From contig NC_003280.10 of NCBI RefSeq assembly GCF_000002985.6, positions 2,790,001 through 2,854,000 on the forward strand: a stretch of 64,000 nt of DNA, in the 5' to 3' direction. Below are positions 54,398-64,000 of the stretch, in pieces. Source of the stretch: Caenorhabditis elegans. Lineage: Eukaryota; Nematoda; Chromadorea; Rhabditida; Rhabditidae. Position numbers and translations under genes: made by a program. The first letter of the stretch is position 1; the number at the start of each line of letters is the position of its first letter. Under the pieces are notes generated by a model. It saw only the letters and a list, made by a program, of their open reading frames with translations, was not told the DNA's origin and searched no databases.

Positions 54398-55088
54398 TTA
54401 TCCTTTAAGAACTTTTTCCGAAGCCCTTTTTACAAGTTTAGCAATTTGTTGGTACCAAAAGAATAGTCCAAGAGGTATATTAGGGAAATTTTGTCGTTGA
54501 GAAGGTTCCGCTTGTGTTCTGACACTAACGAGCTTGTAAGAAGATAGACTTGAACGGTTCTGAAATTTTGAAGTTTGAGTTAAAGAGATCTGAGAGTTTC
54601 AGCTAAACCTTTTCCACAACCATTTCAACCAGAATAGCAGCGCTTCCACTCGCATACTCCACCACTCCAAAGATGCCAGTGCTGATGAATTTCGCGCTTT
54701 TTGCCGTTATCTTCATCGACTTGTGAGACTCGATGAAGTCATCTAGTTCTTTATCGTAATCGGAAAATAAATTAAAAGATAGTATATAACGAAAATTTTT
54801 TAAGTGCCAGAAGCTTCCAGTTGAATCAAAAAAATTGAATTTTCAGGCATATATTTAACAGTAGTTTTTTAGTTGTACTAAAACCAATTATTTATTGGGA
54901 TATTTATTCAATTTTCATAACTTTGAAAATTCATATTTCTCTCAAAACTAACTTTTTTCAGAAAGTTTCTTCGGGGACTTGTTTCAAATTTTGAGCTCTT
55001 TTTTAATTGCCTAGTTGTTGACCGGAGGAAGGAGTTGAGCATTGGAGTTGACAATCAGGAATATGAGAAGAAGCGACCGGAAAAGCAT
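54398..55088 (-). pseudogene. Cluster B copy 4, broken in exon 1
   Basis: Exon 3 (54559-54398) is intact, from NRSSLSSYKLVSVR to SEKVLKG. Exon 2 (about 54760-54609) is open but lost its acceptor: copies 1 and 3 have TTCAG or TTTCAG where this has TTTTCCG, and a few codons of the GTGN insert are missing. Exon 1 survives only as the signal peptide (LFRSLLLIFLIVNSNAQ, LLPPV) at 55088-55014. It then hits TAG and unrelated AT-rich sequence of about 240 bp in place of the helix-coding part. A deletion or insertion destroyed the gene; the promoter block upstream is still recognisable. Confidence 0.75.
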
Positions 55089-55615
55089 TGTGAAGCTGTA
55101 TGAGAAGAAAATGCAAACTCGAAGGCTTATGAAGGACGTGTTAATTGAATTATGCCGGAGAAATCAAATAAAGGCCGTAGATTTACGATGCGGTTCCCAA
55201 AAGTAGTTGGAAACTGAAGGTCCTCCGGATCCTATTTGATTAAGCTCTAGCCGGAACTTAAGCCTACGCCTAAGCCTAAACTTAGGCCTAAGCCTAATTC
55301 TAAGCCTAAGCCTGAGCTGAATAGGAAGTCTAAGCTCAGCTTCTCCCTGTGGGTTGATAGTGAAAAATAACCCTGCAAATGATCACAGCATTTATAATTT
55401 GAAAGAGCATCGAGATTTTAGAATTCTTTAATTTTAGAAAAAAAGTGTGGTGAAAACAAAAACCATATAGTACAGATATGCAAGAATTGGGTCAAAATCT
55501 ACCGAGAAACTTTTTCGAAAAAGGGACAAAAAACAAAAAAAAACAATTGGTGGGGGGAACGGTGACCCGTTTGGCAAGAAAAAAGGAAAAATTGGGATAA
55601 CATTGTATTGTTTTA
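55089..55615. other. Spacer between cluster B and ptc-3
   Basis: Holds the copy 4 upstream block and a telomere-like GCCTAA tract at about 55258-55315. No gene. Confidence 0.55.
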
Positions 55616-58600
55616 TTACTTGTGCGCTGGCGATGACTCGTCATCAGAAGAATGGGACGCTGAGGATGTTGATGGAGAGTCGCGAGCCGACATTTCGACC
55701 TGGGAAAAATTATGAAAAATTAGGCTCAGGTTACAAGATCTAAGCTCACCTCCGCAGGCCTCTTCTCCTTCCGTTTCCTCATCCCACCTTCCACACCTCC
55801 ACTCTTCTCAGCGTACTGCTGCCGCAATGGTGGAGGTGGTGGAAGCACACTGCTACCATCGGTTGGTGTCAGCTCAGGCTTCGGGCCGACCAGCGTAAGG
55901 ATCACTGGAAGAACACACAACCCGTTGAACACACCCAACGCTACCAGCAACGTCATTGTGTAGAAGAAGTAGGTGACGACGAAGTCGAACTCGGAGAACA
56001 CAAGCATCACAACTCCGAGGAACGTTGAGATGGCTCCGTGATAGACTGGCACGAACATGTGCTGGAGGCAAGACTCCAGGCGTTGATCGATGGTTCCTAG
56101 AGCTGTCAGGAAGGCCAACTCGACGTGAGCAGTGAACTCGACACCGATTCCGACGGCACAGATGAGGGTTACAGCGGAAATCGGGTTCATCTTGATGCCC
56201 ATAAGCCCCATGAATCCTCCCAGCTCGATGGTAGTGATCACTACGATGCACATGATAAGAGTGGCTGCCCATGGATTGAACATTAGAATTGAAATGACAC
56301 AGAACACGGCGAGCGCGATGATGCAGATGGCTTGGAACAAGTTCCATCTGGAAATTTCTTAGATTTTTGGGGGTTCAGGAAAAAAAAGACTCACCTCAAA
56401 GTAAGATATTGCTCCCAGAAGGTGAAGGCGATACCCGATGGATGGTTGGAAAGGCCTCGTTCGGAGTATTCCTCGCAAGTGGCACGGATTTCCTGAAACA
56501 GGAGAAATTAATTTGTGAATGAGACCCAACAGAAACATGAAAGTTGAAATTTCGGCCCGAAACTAAGCCTAAGCCTAAGCCTAAGCCTAAGCCTAGGCCT
56601 GAGCCTAAGCCTAAATCTATGCCTAAGCATTATCCTTATTCTAAGCTTAATCATAAGGCTAAGCCTAAGCCTCGCTTTGGGCTGAAGCTTGAATTTAATC
56701 CTAAGCAAAAGCCAAAGTGTTGGCATAAGCTGAAGCCTAAGCCTTTGCCTAATCCTGAGCCTGAGCTCAAGACTAAGCCCAAGCTGCAGCATGATCCTAA
56801 GCCTAAGCATACATATAAGCCTAATCCTGAGCCTGAGCCTAATCCCAAGCCAAATCCTTAGCCCAAGCCTAAGCCTAAGCCAGAATCTATTCTTATGTCC
56901 GAGCCAAACCTAAGCCTGAGCATAAGCCTAAGCCTCGCTTCCAGCTGAAGCTTGAACGTAAGCCTAAGCCTAAAAAGGCCCGAAATAACCCACCTCAATC
57001 ATTTTTACAATCGCTGGTGTATCGATCAAATCATTCTGATAAAACGGCATCTGTGAGTACAACAATGGCTCGGCAGCCGGAACCACCTTGGCGAGCTTCT
57101 CATTATACTCCCATCCAGGTGGTGTTGGATAGAATGAAGCCTGGGACACGTAGTACATCATGTTGTCAACGTTGAACCATCCCGTCAGATAGTTATAGAA
57201 TCCTTCTGGATTAATAACCTCATTTTCCACCATCTTCATCTTTCCGAGCCGCCCGTCACAGTTGTAGTTGGTGCCGAAGGAGCATACAAGTCTAGCCGCG
57301 ATCATCGATTCGGGACTTGGCTTCTCTCCGTTCACCTTGATAGGATTTCCATTTGTCAAATCGAATTTGCCAGCGGCGAGGTCTTTTTCCAAGGCCATGT
57401 CCAAAGATTGCAGCCAGACTCTGAGCATAGACATCCAGTAGGGTTGAAGTTTACCTTCAGCCTTGATCATAAACTTTGAAGATCCCAACTGTGCTCTGTA
57501 CTCTTCGATAAGTTGCTGTTGGTTCGGAATGTCAAGCTTGTCACCACGAAGAACTGCAAACATCGGGTAGAAGGAGAAGTATTGCTCGCGAGCACGAAGG
57601 AAGGCCGCTGGTGGGGTGTGCTCTGGAAGCACGTCGGCGAGCTCGAGACCGAGAGTCGAGGTGTACATTCCGTAGAGTCCGAAGACGACGGCGGTGGTAG
57701 TTCCGATGAGAACGCAAGCCTGGAAATGATAAAAGTATGCATAAAAGCGACAGTCTAAGCCTATGCCTAAGCCTAAGCCTATGCCTAAGGCCCTTAGACT
57801 GAGTCCATAAGCCTAAGCCCAACCCTAAGCCTGAGGCCCTAAGCCTAAGCCGAAGCCTGAGCCTAAGACTGAGCCTAAGCCTAAGCCTAAATCTAAGCCC
57901 AAGGCCCTAAGCCTAATAGGAAGACTGTCTAAGGCGTTAAGCCTAAGGCCCTAAGACCCTAAACATAACCTAAGCCTAAGCCTAAGCCTAAGCCTAAGCG
58001 TAAGTCTAAGCACAAGCCTGAACCTAAGCCTAAGACTAAACGTGTCAAATCCTAAGCCTGAGGTTCTAAGCCTAATTCTAAGGTCCTAATCCTAAACCTG
58101 GGCCCCAGTCTAAGTTTAAGCTAAAGCCTAAGCATAAACCTAACCCTAACTCCAGGCGTACCACTTACCTTAACAACATTATTCTTGAGTGCCGGAATGT
58201 AGATCTTGTTGAGGAATCCTCCGACGGTGTACCACGGCTCGTGACGCTTATACTCGTCGGCCTGCTTCTCGTAGCCAGCCAACTCGGCACGTGATGACAT
58301 CTGCGTGTTCTATATGGTTTGCCATTAGCTGCCGAAAAACTCGAACTTACATTTGAAACATTGCTCGGCACACTTTGACTAGTCGCCATTTGTGGGTTTC
58401 CTCGACTGCAGTAGGCCAAATCTCTTTTTCCTTTTCGCTGTCTTCTCAGATCGATTCCGATCATTGCTGGGAAGATGAACATGAGGAAGATCAAGTTGAA
58501 GGCAAGGAGAATCGCGGTTTGGGAGCAGAAGGATCGTAGAGCAGGGATCGGGAGAACGTATCCCGAGATGAAGGCGAGAATGTTGTTGATAGAGGTCAAC

Positions 58601-61600
58601 ATCACAGACATTCCGGTCTCTTTTAGCAATACTCCGATCTCGTTTTTGTTGCAAATATTGATGATTTCATCGTAGTTATGCAGAAGGAGGAACATATCAT
58701 CGATTCCTAGACCTAAGGAAAGGAATGGCACAACTTGAGTTGTCGCTGCATTGAAATTGATCCCAAGATGAGTAGCGAATCCTAATCCACAAATCGATGA
58801 TATAGTAACCAGGATAACTCCGCAAATTGCCAATGCCACATTTGACTGCACAGCCAGCCACCATCCTTGGAACCTTCCCTGGGTAAACGCGGCGTAGATC
58901 ACCATCAAGATGTATCCGATGACGATGATGATGTAGTTGAACTGGGAGAACTCCTCGAGCATGTCAGCGATTGAGGTGGAAGCTAGGGGGTGGAACTGAC
59001 GGCGTTCACGGTTGAGCTCATGGCTGTAGAGTCGCTTGGTGAAGTTTCTCTGCCACGTGCTGATGATCTCTCCAGCCATCCATGGTTGGAAGTGGTGGCG
59101 GTCAAGGCCGGGGTGGCTGTCGGTTTTGTCGTTCTTGATTCTGGCAAACACGTCATAGGCTCCTGAGACCAGGAACACGGATTGCAGGGCCTCTGCTGAC
59201 ACCAACTTCCCATTGTCCCGCTGGATTCCTCCAATGATCAAGTCCTCCGGCCACTCCATGATCTTCTTTCCGAATCCCTTACATCCACCGGTCATCACAT
59301 CTCCATAGTTCGGGTAATCTGGCATCTCCTCCTTGGTCAAGAACTCGCCGAGTCTCTCGGGATTCTCCTGCATCCACTTGAGAAGTGAGCTTCCGTACTC
59401 AAGGCACAGAAGGTCCTTGGCTTCCTTTTCCGGATTCTTCTTGGCGATTGTGGAGTTGGCGATTCCTGCTAGGTAGTCCGCGTCGTCTTCGTACTCGTAG
59501 TAGTCTTCGTCTTTTTTCGTGGCAGGCTTCTTGGTCGTAGTATCCGCTTGTCGCTTCCTTCTCTTCTTTCCAAAAATGTCGTTGAGAATCGTTTCGGCGA
59601 TGTCTGACTTTCCATCGTCCTTTGGGATTATTTTGCGCTCCAGGGTGACCTGTAATTTTGAAGTTATATGGAGGTATGGGGACACCGGTGGAGTTGGAGC
59701 AGGCCAACGGCGGCCTGGAAAGTCAACTGAGTCTGAAACCCCGGGCCGGAAGCCCGGGCTTCCCATGGGACCAAGGTCCACCACAATGTTAAACCCTCGG
59801 TACCAGGCCGGCCGGCCCGCCAGGATCTACGTGGCTCACCTGCTCGCTCATGGCCTTTGCCATATTCCACTCGTTAAACTTTGTCAGTGCATGACACCTA
59901 TCGAAGTAGTTCGGAGCAGACTTTGGGCATTCCTCCTCCAGTGGGTCAATGCATGGCCTGTCGAGGTAGGCTCCGTCAATACCGGCTCTTTCGAAAAAGT
60001 TGCCGATGGGTCCCAAGTCGAATAGGGTGCCGACCTCTTTGATGACAGATGTTGGATTCAAGTTCTTCCAGGTAACGTTGCCAGGTGGGAGGGAGGACAC
60101 GAAGCTGGCGACTTCTGGGCTGAAAATTCAAGCTTCCTAGTGATAAGGCCATCTCCAAAGGCTTACCCCAAGTTCAACGGAGGATTTGGTCCCAGTGGCT
60201 TTGCACCATCCCAATAGCAATCGATCGGTGTGATCCAGATGCATGGAATGATCTTGTCAAGGAGCTTGGACATGATTCCAGCCAGCGGGCCACTGTTGAA
60301 AGATGGGCCTGGCGGCTTGAAGCAGATGTCGGAGAGGGTCCAGGTTCTGGAATTTTTAGTTGTAGATCTTGTTCATGAGGGCCCCTAGTTGTTGGGCCTC
60401 TGAAAATTGCGGAGGCCAAAAAGTGTTGACTTACTCATTGAACATTTTCACTTCATACGTAGAAATTTCCTCCATCAACTTGGTATGCTGCTGCAGAGCC
60501 TCCTTGGAGAGAATATTCTGACCATCGAAGGACGGAGTTTGGATTACCACCTAAAGATTTTAAGTTTTTTTTTTTAGCTTATTATCTAAATATCTCCGAG
60601 GGGTACCAACCTGAAAACCTCCTCCCAATCCGTTTTCCTTTGGCAGCTCGGGACCACGCCGGACTTCTGCCTTCACTGCCGGTGCCGGCGGCTCCGTAGT
60701 CTGTTCGACGGCTCTTTTCACTTTATGCACTAGGTGTCCGGATTCTCGTTCAAATTTAACTTGGCCGAGATATCCCATTTCTTCATTCAGCCGTCCACCT
60801 TCTGACACCCAAAGTTTCACGAGATCGGTTTCGATTGTGACGTGGCGAAGGCCTCCGAGGCAGAGGCAGTAGAGGAATAAACTGGAAATTGACATTGAAT
60901 TCGGATTTTGGAGGTCAGGAGCTTCAAAATGAGCCCCATAATGACTGCATTTGGTTGAGTTTGAAAATTGGGGGAAAACCGCGACGCGACCGCGCCGCAA
61001 GCTCAGTGCTCTTTCCGTCATAAATCAGCGCCGGGTAGGCCTAGCGGAACAAAAATTAGTTTTTAAAAGAGCTGGGATTTTTGGCTTTGAAATTAGCCCC
61101 ATAGGCTTGACCAAATTAGACAATTCAGTAAAAACCGCGACGCGACCGCGCCGCAAGCTCAATGCTCATTCCGTGATAACTCAGCGCCTAGTAGAGCCAG
61201 CGGGATAAAAATTGATTTTTCAGAGAGGTGAGAATTTTGGCTTCAAAATTAGCCCCATATTGACTTGGCTTGGTCAAGTTTGAAAATTCAGTAAAAACCG
61301 CAACGCGACCGCGCCGCAAGTCTTTTCCATTTTCCATCATAACTCAGCGCCTAGTAGGCTTAAAATTAGTTTTTCAGAGATTTTATTTTCAAAAAATCCG
61401 ATACCTGATAAAAATAGTGGACCAAGCCCATCGTTGCACAAAACATCCTATCCTGAACAACCATAATTGGAAAAATGCTCTGGCGGTGAGCGCAACGGTG
61501 TTTCCAACGGCTTTACCCTAAAATTATTTGGTCCTGTTTAAAAAAAACTTGGTGGCCTAGAGAAAGCTAGGCCACCAACATACCCGCTTAATCTGCTGAA

Positions 61601-62512
61601 GAGACATGTCTGCATCACACCAAGTCGGCGCGTGGGCGAATTTTTTCTTCCACGCATCTGAGAAATCTTCGGAATCGAAATTTCCGATCAGGCGGTTTTC
61701 CAGAAACTGAAAAATTGGAATTTTTGGGATTTAAAAAAATAATGGGGGTTTTAAGAAAATTTTGTAGTTTTTCCAATTTTGTAGTTTTTTTTTTTAAGTT
61801 TTTAGTTTTTTTTTCTGAAAACTTGAAGCAATTTATACAGTTTTTTTTTTGCTGTAACGTTTATTATTTTTTTACAAATAATTGATTTTACAATTAATTT
61901 TTCTTAATTTTTTACCTCATTTTTTTCAAAATAAAAATTCCTAGCCTTGGGTCGAGCTCAAAGCATTTAAAAAAAAAAATTTTTTTAAGTTTTTCAAAAA
62001 ACTTTTTTTTTTAAATTTTTTTCAAATTTATTTTGATTTTTTACCTTCCTATGAGTACGATGAATAACATTCCGAATACAATGTTTAGCTTCTGATAATA
62101 AATCAGTTTCCTCATCAGGAAACGACATTTGAAGCTTCGAAGGGCTTCAGTCAGAAAATGCGAAATTGTCGGAAGAAATGGGGGAAAACGAAAAGGAAAG
62201 TTTTGAATCAATTCGATTAGCCGGGCGATAATTTATTGTCTTTTCAGTGATATGATAAGGAAATTTTCAAGGATTACAGAAATTTTGGGGAACAAAAATT
62301 TTTCGATTAAAAAAAAATGTTTTCAAACTTTTTTTTTTCAAACATTTTTTTAAATAATTTTTAAAATGTTTTCAGCTGTCTAAGTTTTCCTATGATTTTT
62401 TATTCCTTTTTATCCCTATTCCAAGCCCAGTTCTGAGCCTAAAGCCCGCACTTACCCTTCTGATCGGACCGGGTTCGTCCTTCCCGGGCGGTTGTTCCGA
62501 ATGCACCTTCAT
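55616..62512 (-). CDS. ptc-3: Patched-family sterol-sensing-domain transporter (ptc-3-like)
   Basis: Core exons: 62128-62045, 61706-61584, 61517-61405, 60881-60611, 60550-60435, 60346-60167, 60119-59840, 59649-58351, 58309-58169, 57719-56994, 56492-56395, 56347-55750, 55699-55616. This gives about 1370 residues from MSFPDEETDLLSEA. A possible extra first exon at 62512-62456 (MKVHSEQPPGKDEPG) joins in frame through an acceptor at 62135. Patched proteins are 12-helix RND-type membrane proteins; nematode PTC-3 is linked to cholesterol efflux, moulting and osmoregulation. Seen: the N-terminal ptc motif SDAWKKKFAHAPTWCDADMS, first helix ARAFFQLWLFRIGCFVQRW, a sterol-sensing domain (VVPFLSLGLGIDDMFLLLHN), the second RND half (ISAVTLICAVGIGVEFTAHV) and a Pro-rich basic tail. 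The GIDD and GVEF motifs match the acidic residues of the RND proton relay. The ptc-3 call, rather than ptc-1, rests partly on remembered synteny with srpa-72. Confidence 0.9.
56560..56975. repeat. Interstitial telomere-like tract in ptc-3 intron
   Basis: About 410 bp of degenerate GCCTAA units between the exons at 56994 and 56492. The Lys-Pro ORF on the plus strand is a translation of the repeat. Confidence 0.9.
57750..58155. repeat. Second interstitial telomere-like tract in ptc-3
   Basis: About 400 bp of degenerate GCCTAA with GGCCCTAAG variants in the intron between exons 58169-58309 and 56994-57719. Same strand as the previous tract. Confidence 0.9.
60960..61350. repeat. Three tandem copies of a GC-rich unit in ptc-3 intron
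   Basis: AAAACCGCGACGCGACCGCG, then CGCCGCAAG, occur near 60975, 61133 and 61297, each followed by ATAA(A/C)TCAGCGCC. The period is about 160 bp, in the intron after the first transmembrane exon. Confidence 0.8.
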
Positions 62513-64000
62513 TCGGGGATTTTTACCGGATTCCAATCACCCGATTTTTAGATAATTTGCAGTATTTTGTTTGGTTTGAGTGATGGTGGATTTCTGAAAA
62601 ATTGGGGAAAATTAGTTGGAAAAATATGAAATTTTGAAAAAAAAAATTTATGAAAGTGGGAAAAGTTATGCAACATTTCGGAGATTAGAGATATCAAAAA
62701 GTTCAGTATTGGACAAATGTAGAAAATTAAATTTTCTACATTTTTGTAGTTCACAAATTACTGTAGCTCAAAGTACTGCAACGTTATCACGTTTTAAAGA
62801 TGGAAGAAAGGAGGAGAGAAGGAGGGAAGGTGGGAAGGAGAGAGGGAGACGAAAAACGGTTATAACTCAAATACGGCTAGAGATAGAAAAATATTGCCAA
62901 CCAGCAAAATGTAGGAAATTAAATTTCACATATTATAGTAATTAACAAATTTTTTCTAGCTAAAGAGGCTGCAAAGTTGCAAGGCATTAAAGGTAAGCAC
63001 CCCCTGCAGCAGCAACAGTTTGCTGTGAAGGGAGAAAAACGGGTACATCTCCAAAACGGTGAAAGTTAGAAAAATGTTGTAAACTGATAAAATATAGAAA
63101 AATAAATTTCCTCTAAATCACAAAAAAAAATAATTTTAAAATCTCAAACAACAACAGAGATATGGAGCTTTGAAAATGGCCGCCCAAAAAAAAATTTTTT
63201 TTGATTTTTTTTCAAAAATTTTTATTTTTATTACTATTAATGCTAAGATGAAGTTTTGCTATTAAAATGTAGAGAATTAATTTTTTTCTAATTTATAACT
63301 GTTTTGGAGCTCTTCCTCTTCTCTCAGTAGAGATATGAAAGTTTGAAAAAAGATATCAGTAGAAAAATTGAGGGGTAGGGTTAGGGTACAGCCAAACTTC
63401 AAATATAATATATATAATATATATAGCTCTACCTCCGTCTGAGTAACAAAAAAGTTGTCAACTGACAAATTATAGAAAATGAAATTTGTTATATTTTATT
63501 AGTTGAAAAATTTTTAATATCTCCAACATTAGCCGAGATATGAAGCTTTGAAGTTAGCTAGTCACTGCATGCGAAAAGAGAACGGTAAGATGAAATGTGT
63601 ATATCTCAGAAACCGTGCTAAATACCAAAAAGTTTTCAACTAACAACTTGTAGAAAAATAAATTTCCTACAATTTGTTAGTTTACAACTTTTTTCTAGCT
63701 TTTACGGTTTTTGAGAAAAATTAGTTTTTAGCAAAAAAATCAACTTCGAAATTTTTTTCCCAATTTTTGATCTACATAGGAGGGAAGGTAAAAAATGAAA
63801 TGTTATGACCCTACAAAAAAATGTTAAAAAAATCTAAAATTTTCCGCGATAACATCTGTCTGTCTGACATGCCAACACACACACGGTTTCTAGTTCTTAA
63901 ATTGAACAAGTTTGGGTCGTCGAAAAAATTGAAGAATTTTTGAGGTCAGGAGAGGCAATTTGATCAGATTACAGAAATGGGTATATGGGGGAGTTGGACT
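62513..64000. other. Upstream region of ptc-3, repeats only
   Basis: No gene supported. Several copies of the dispersed ATCAAAAAGTT ... ACAAAATGTAGAAAATT motif and half-palindromes lie at 62.7, 62.9, 63.1, 63.45 and 63.65 kb, with a short TATATAATATATATA at about 63406-63424. The ptc-3 promoter must lie here but no site was recognised. Confidence 0.5.

Noticed and set aside
56544-56861. Lys-Pro repeat ORF on the plus strand in ptc-3
   Set aside because: Translation of interstitial telomere repeats inside an intron.
63361-63386. Vertebrate-type telomere motif GTAGGGTTAGGG
   Set aside because: Only about two units; the nematode unit is TTAGGC and the match is likely chance.

Overview
The window is nuclear DNA of a Caenorhabditis-type nematode. 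Introns are mostly short with TTTTCAG acceptors. Several start codons sit just after an isolated TTTCAG, as expected for spliced-leader trans-splicing. Non-coding DNA is AT-rich and full of small palindromic elements, and the nematode telomere repeat TTAGGC/GCCTAA appears repeatedly inside introns. The combination of srpa-72 with a ptc-3-like patched gene resembles part of C. elegans chromosome II, which I state from memory. All gene models below were built by hand from splice sites, intron phase and reading frame. No transcript or database evidence was available.

Layout. 1-3.2 kb: 3' half of srpa-72 (+). 4.4-4.9 kb: two foldback elements. 5.1-10.6 kb: a ten-exon nuclear hormone receptor (-), with palindromic elements in its introns. 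10.6-18.2 kb: repeat-rich intergenic DNA. 18.2-22.8 kb: a C2H2 zinc-finger gene (+). 23.0-24.8 kb: two small secreted or membrane protein genes, or one fused gene (-). 27.1-29.1 kb: a pre-SET/SET protein lysine methyltransferase (+). 29.4-32.5 kb: an alpha-1,3-fucosyltransferase (-). 32.9-33.1 kb: a 43-residue secreted peptide gene (+). 33.8-38.6 kb: cluster A, five three-exon genes for small secreted proteins, four of them in two head-to-head pairs, one broken. 38.8-41.2 kb: a TLC-domain membrane protein (-). 45.1-46.8 kb: an F-box gene (-). 48.4-48.9 kb: a small gene with a duplicated first exon (+). 49.5-55.1 kb: cluster B, four three-exon genes for small secreted proteins, one broken. 55.6-62.5 kb: a patched-family gene, ptc-3-like (-). 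62.5-64 kb: repeats only.

The most interesting content is clusters A and B. They look like two branches of one secreted-protein family: both have a signal peptide, the same intron phases (1 then 0), a helix-rich first exon, a strand-rich second exon and a third exon opening with a similar Ser-Pro-Tyr segment. Cluster A appears to have expanded by copying a divergent gene pair together with its shared promoter. Around these genes the window holds tRNA-derived SINE-like repeats, large palindromes, a TTAA-flanked MITE, interstitial telomeric tracts and mono-G tracts. The housekeeping and developmental genes (srpa-72, the receptor, the SET gene, the fucosyltransferase, ptc-3) are not an operon and have unrelated roles.
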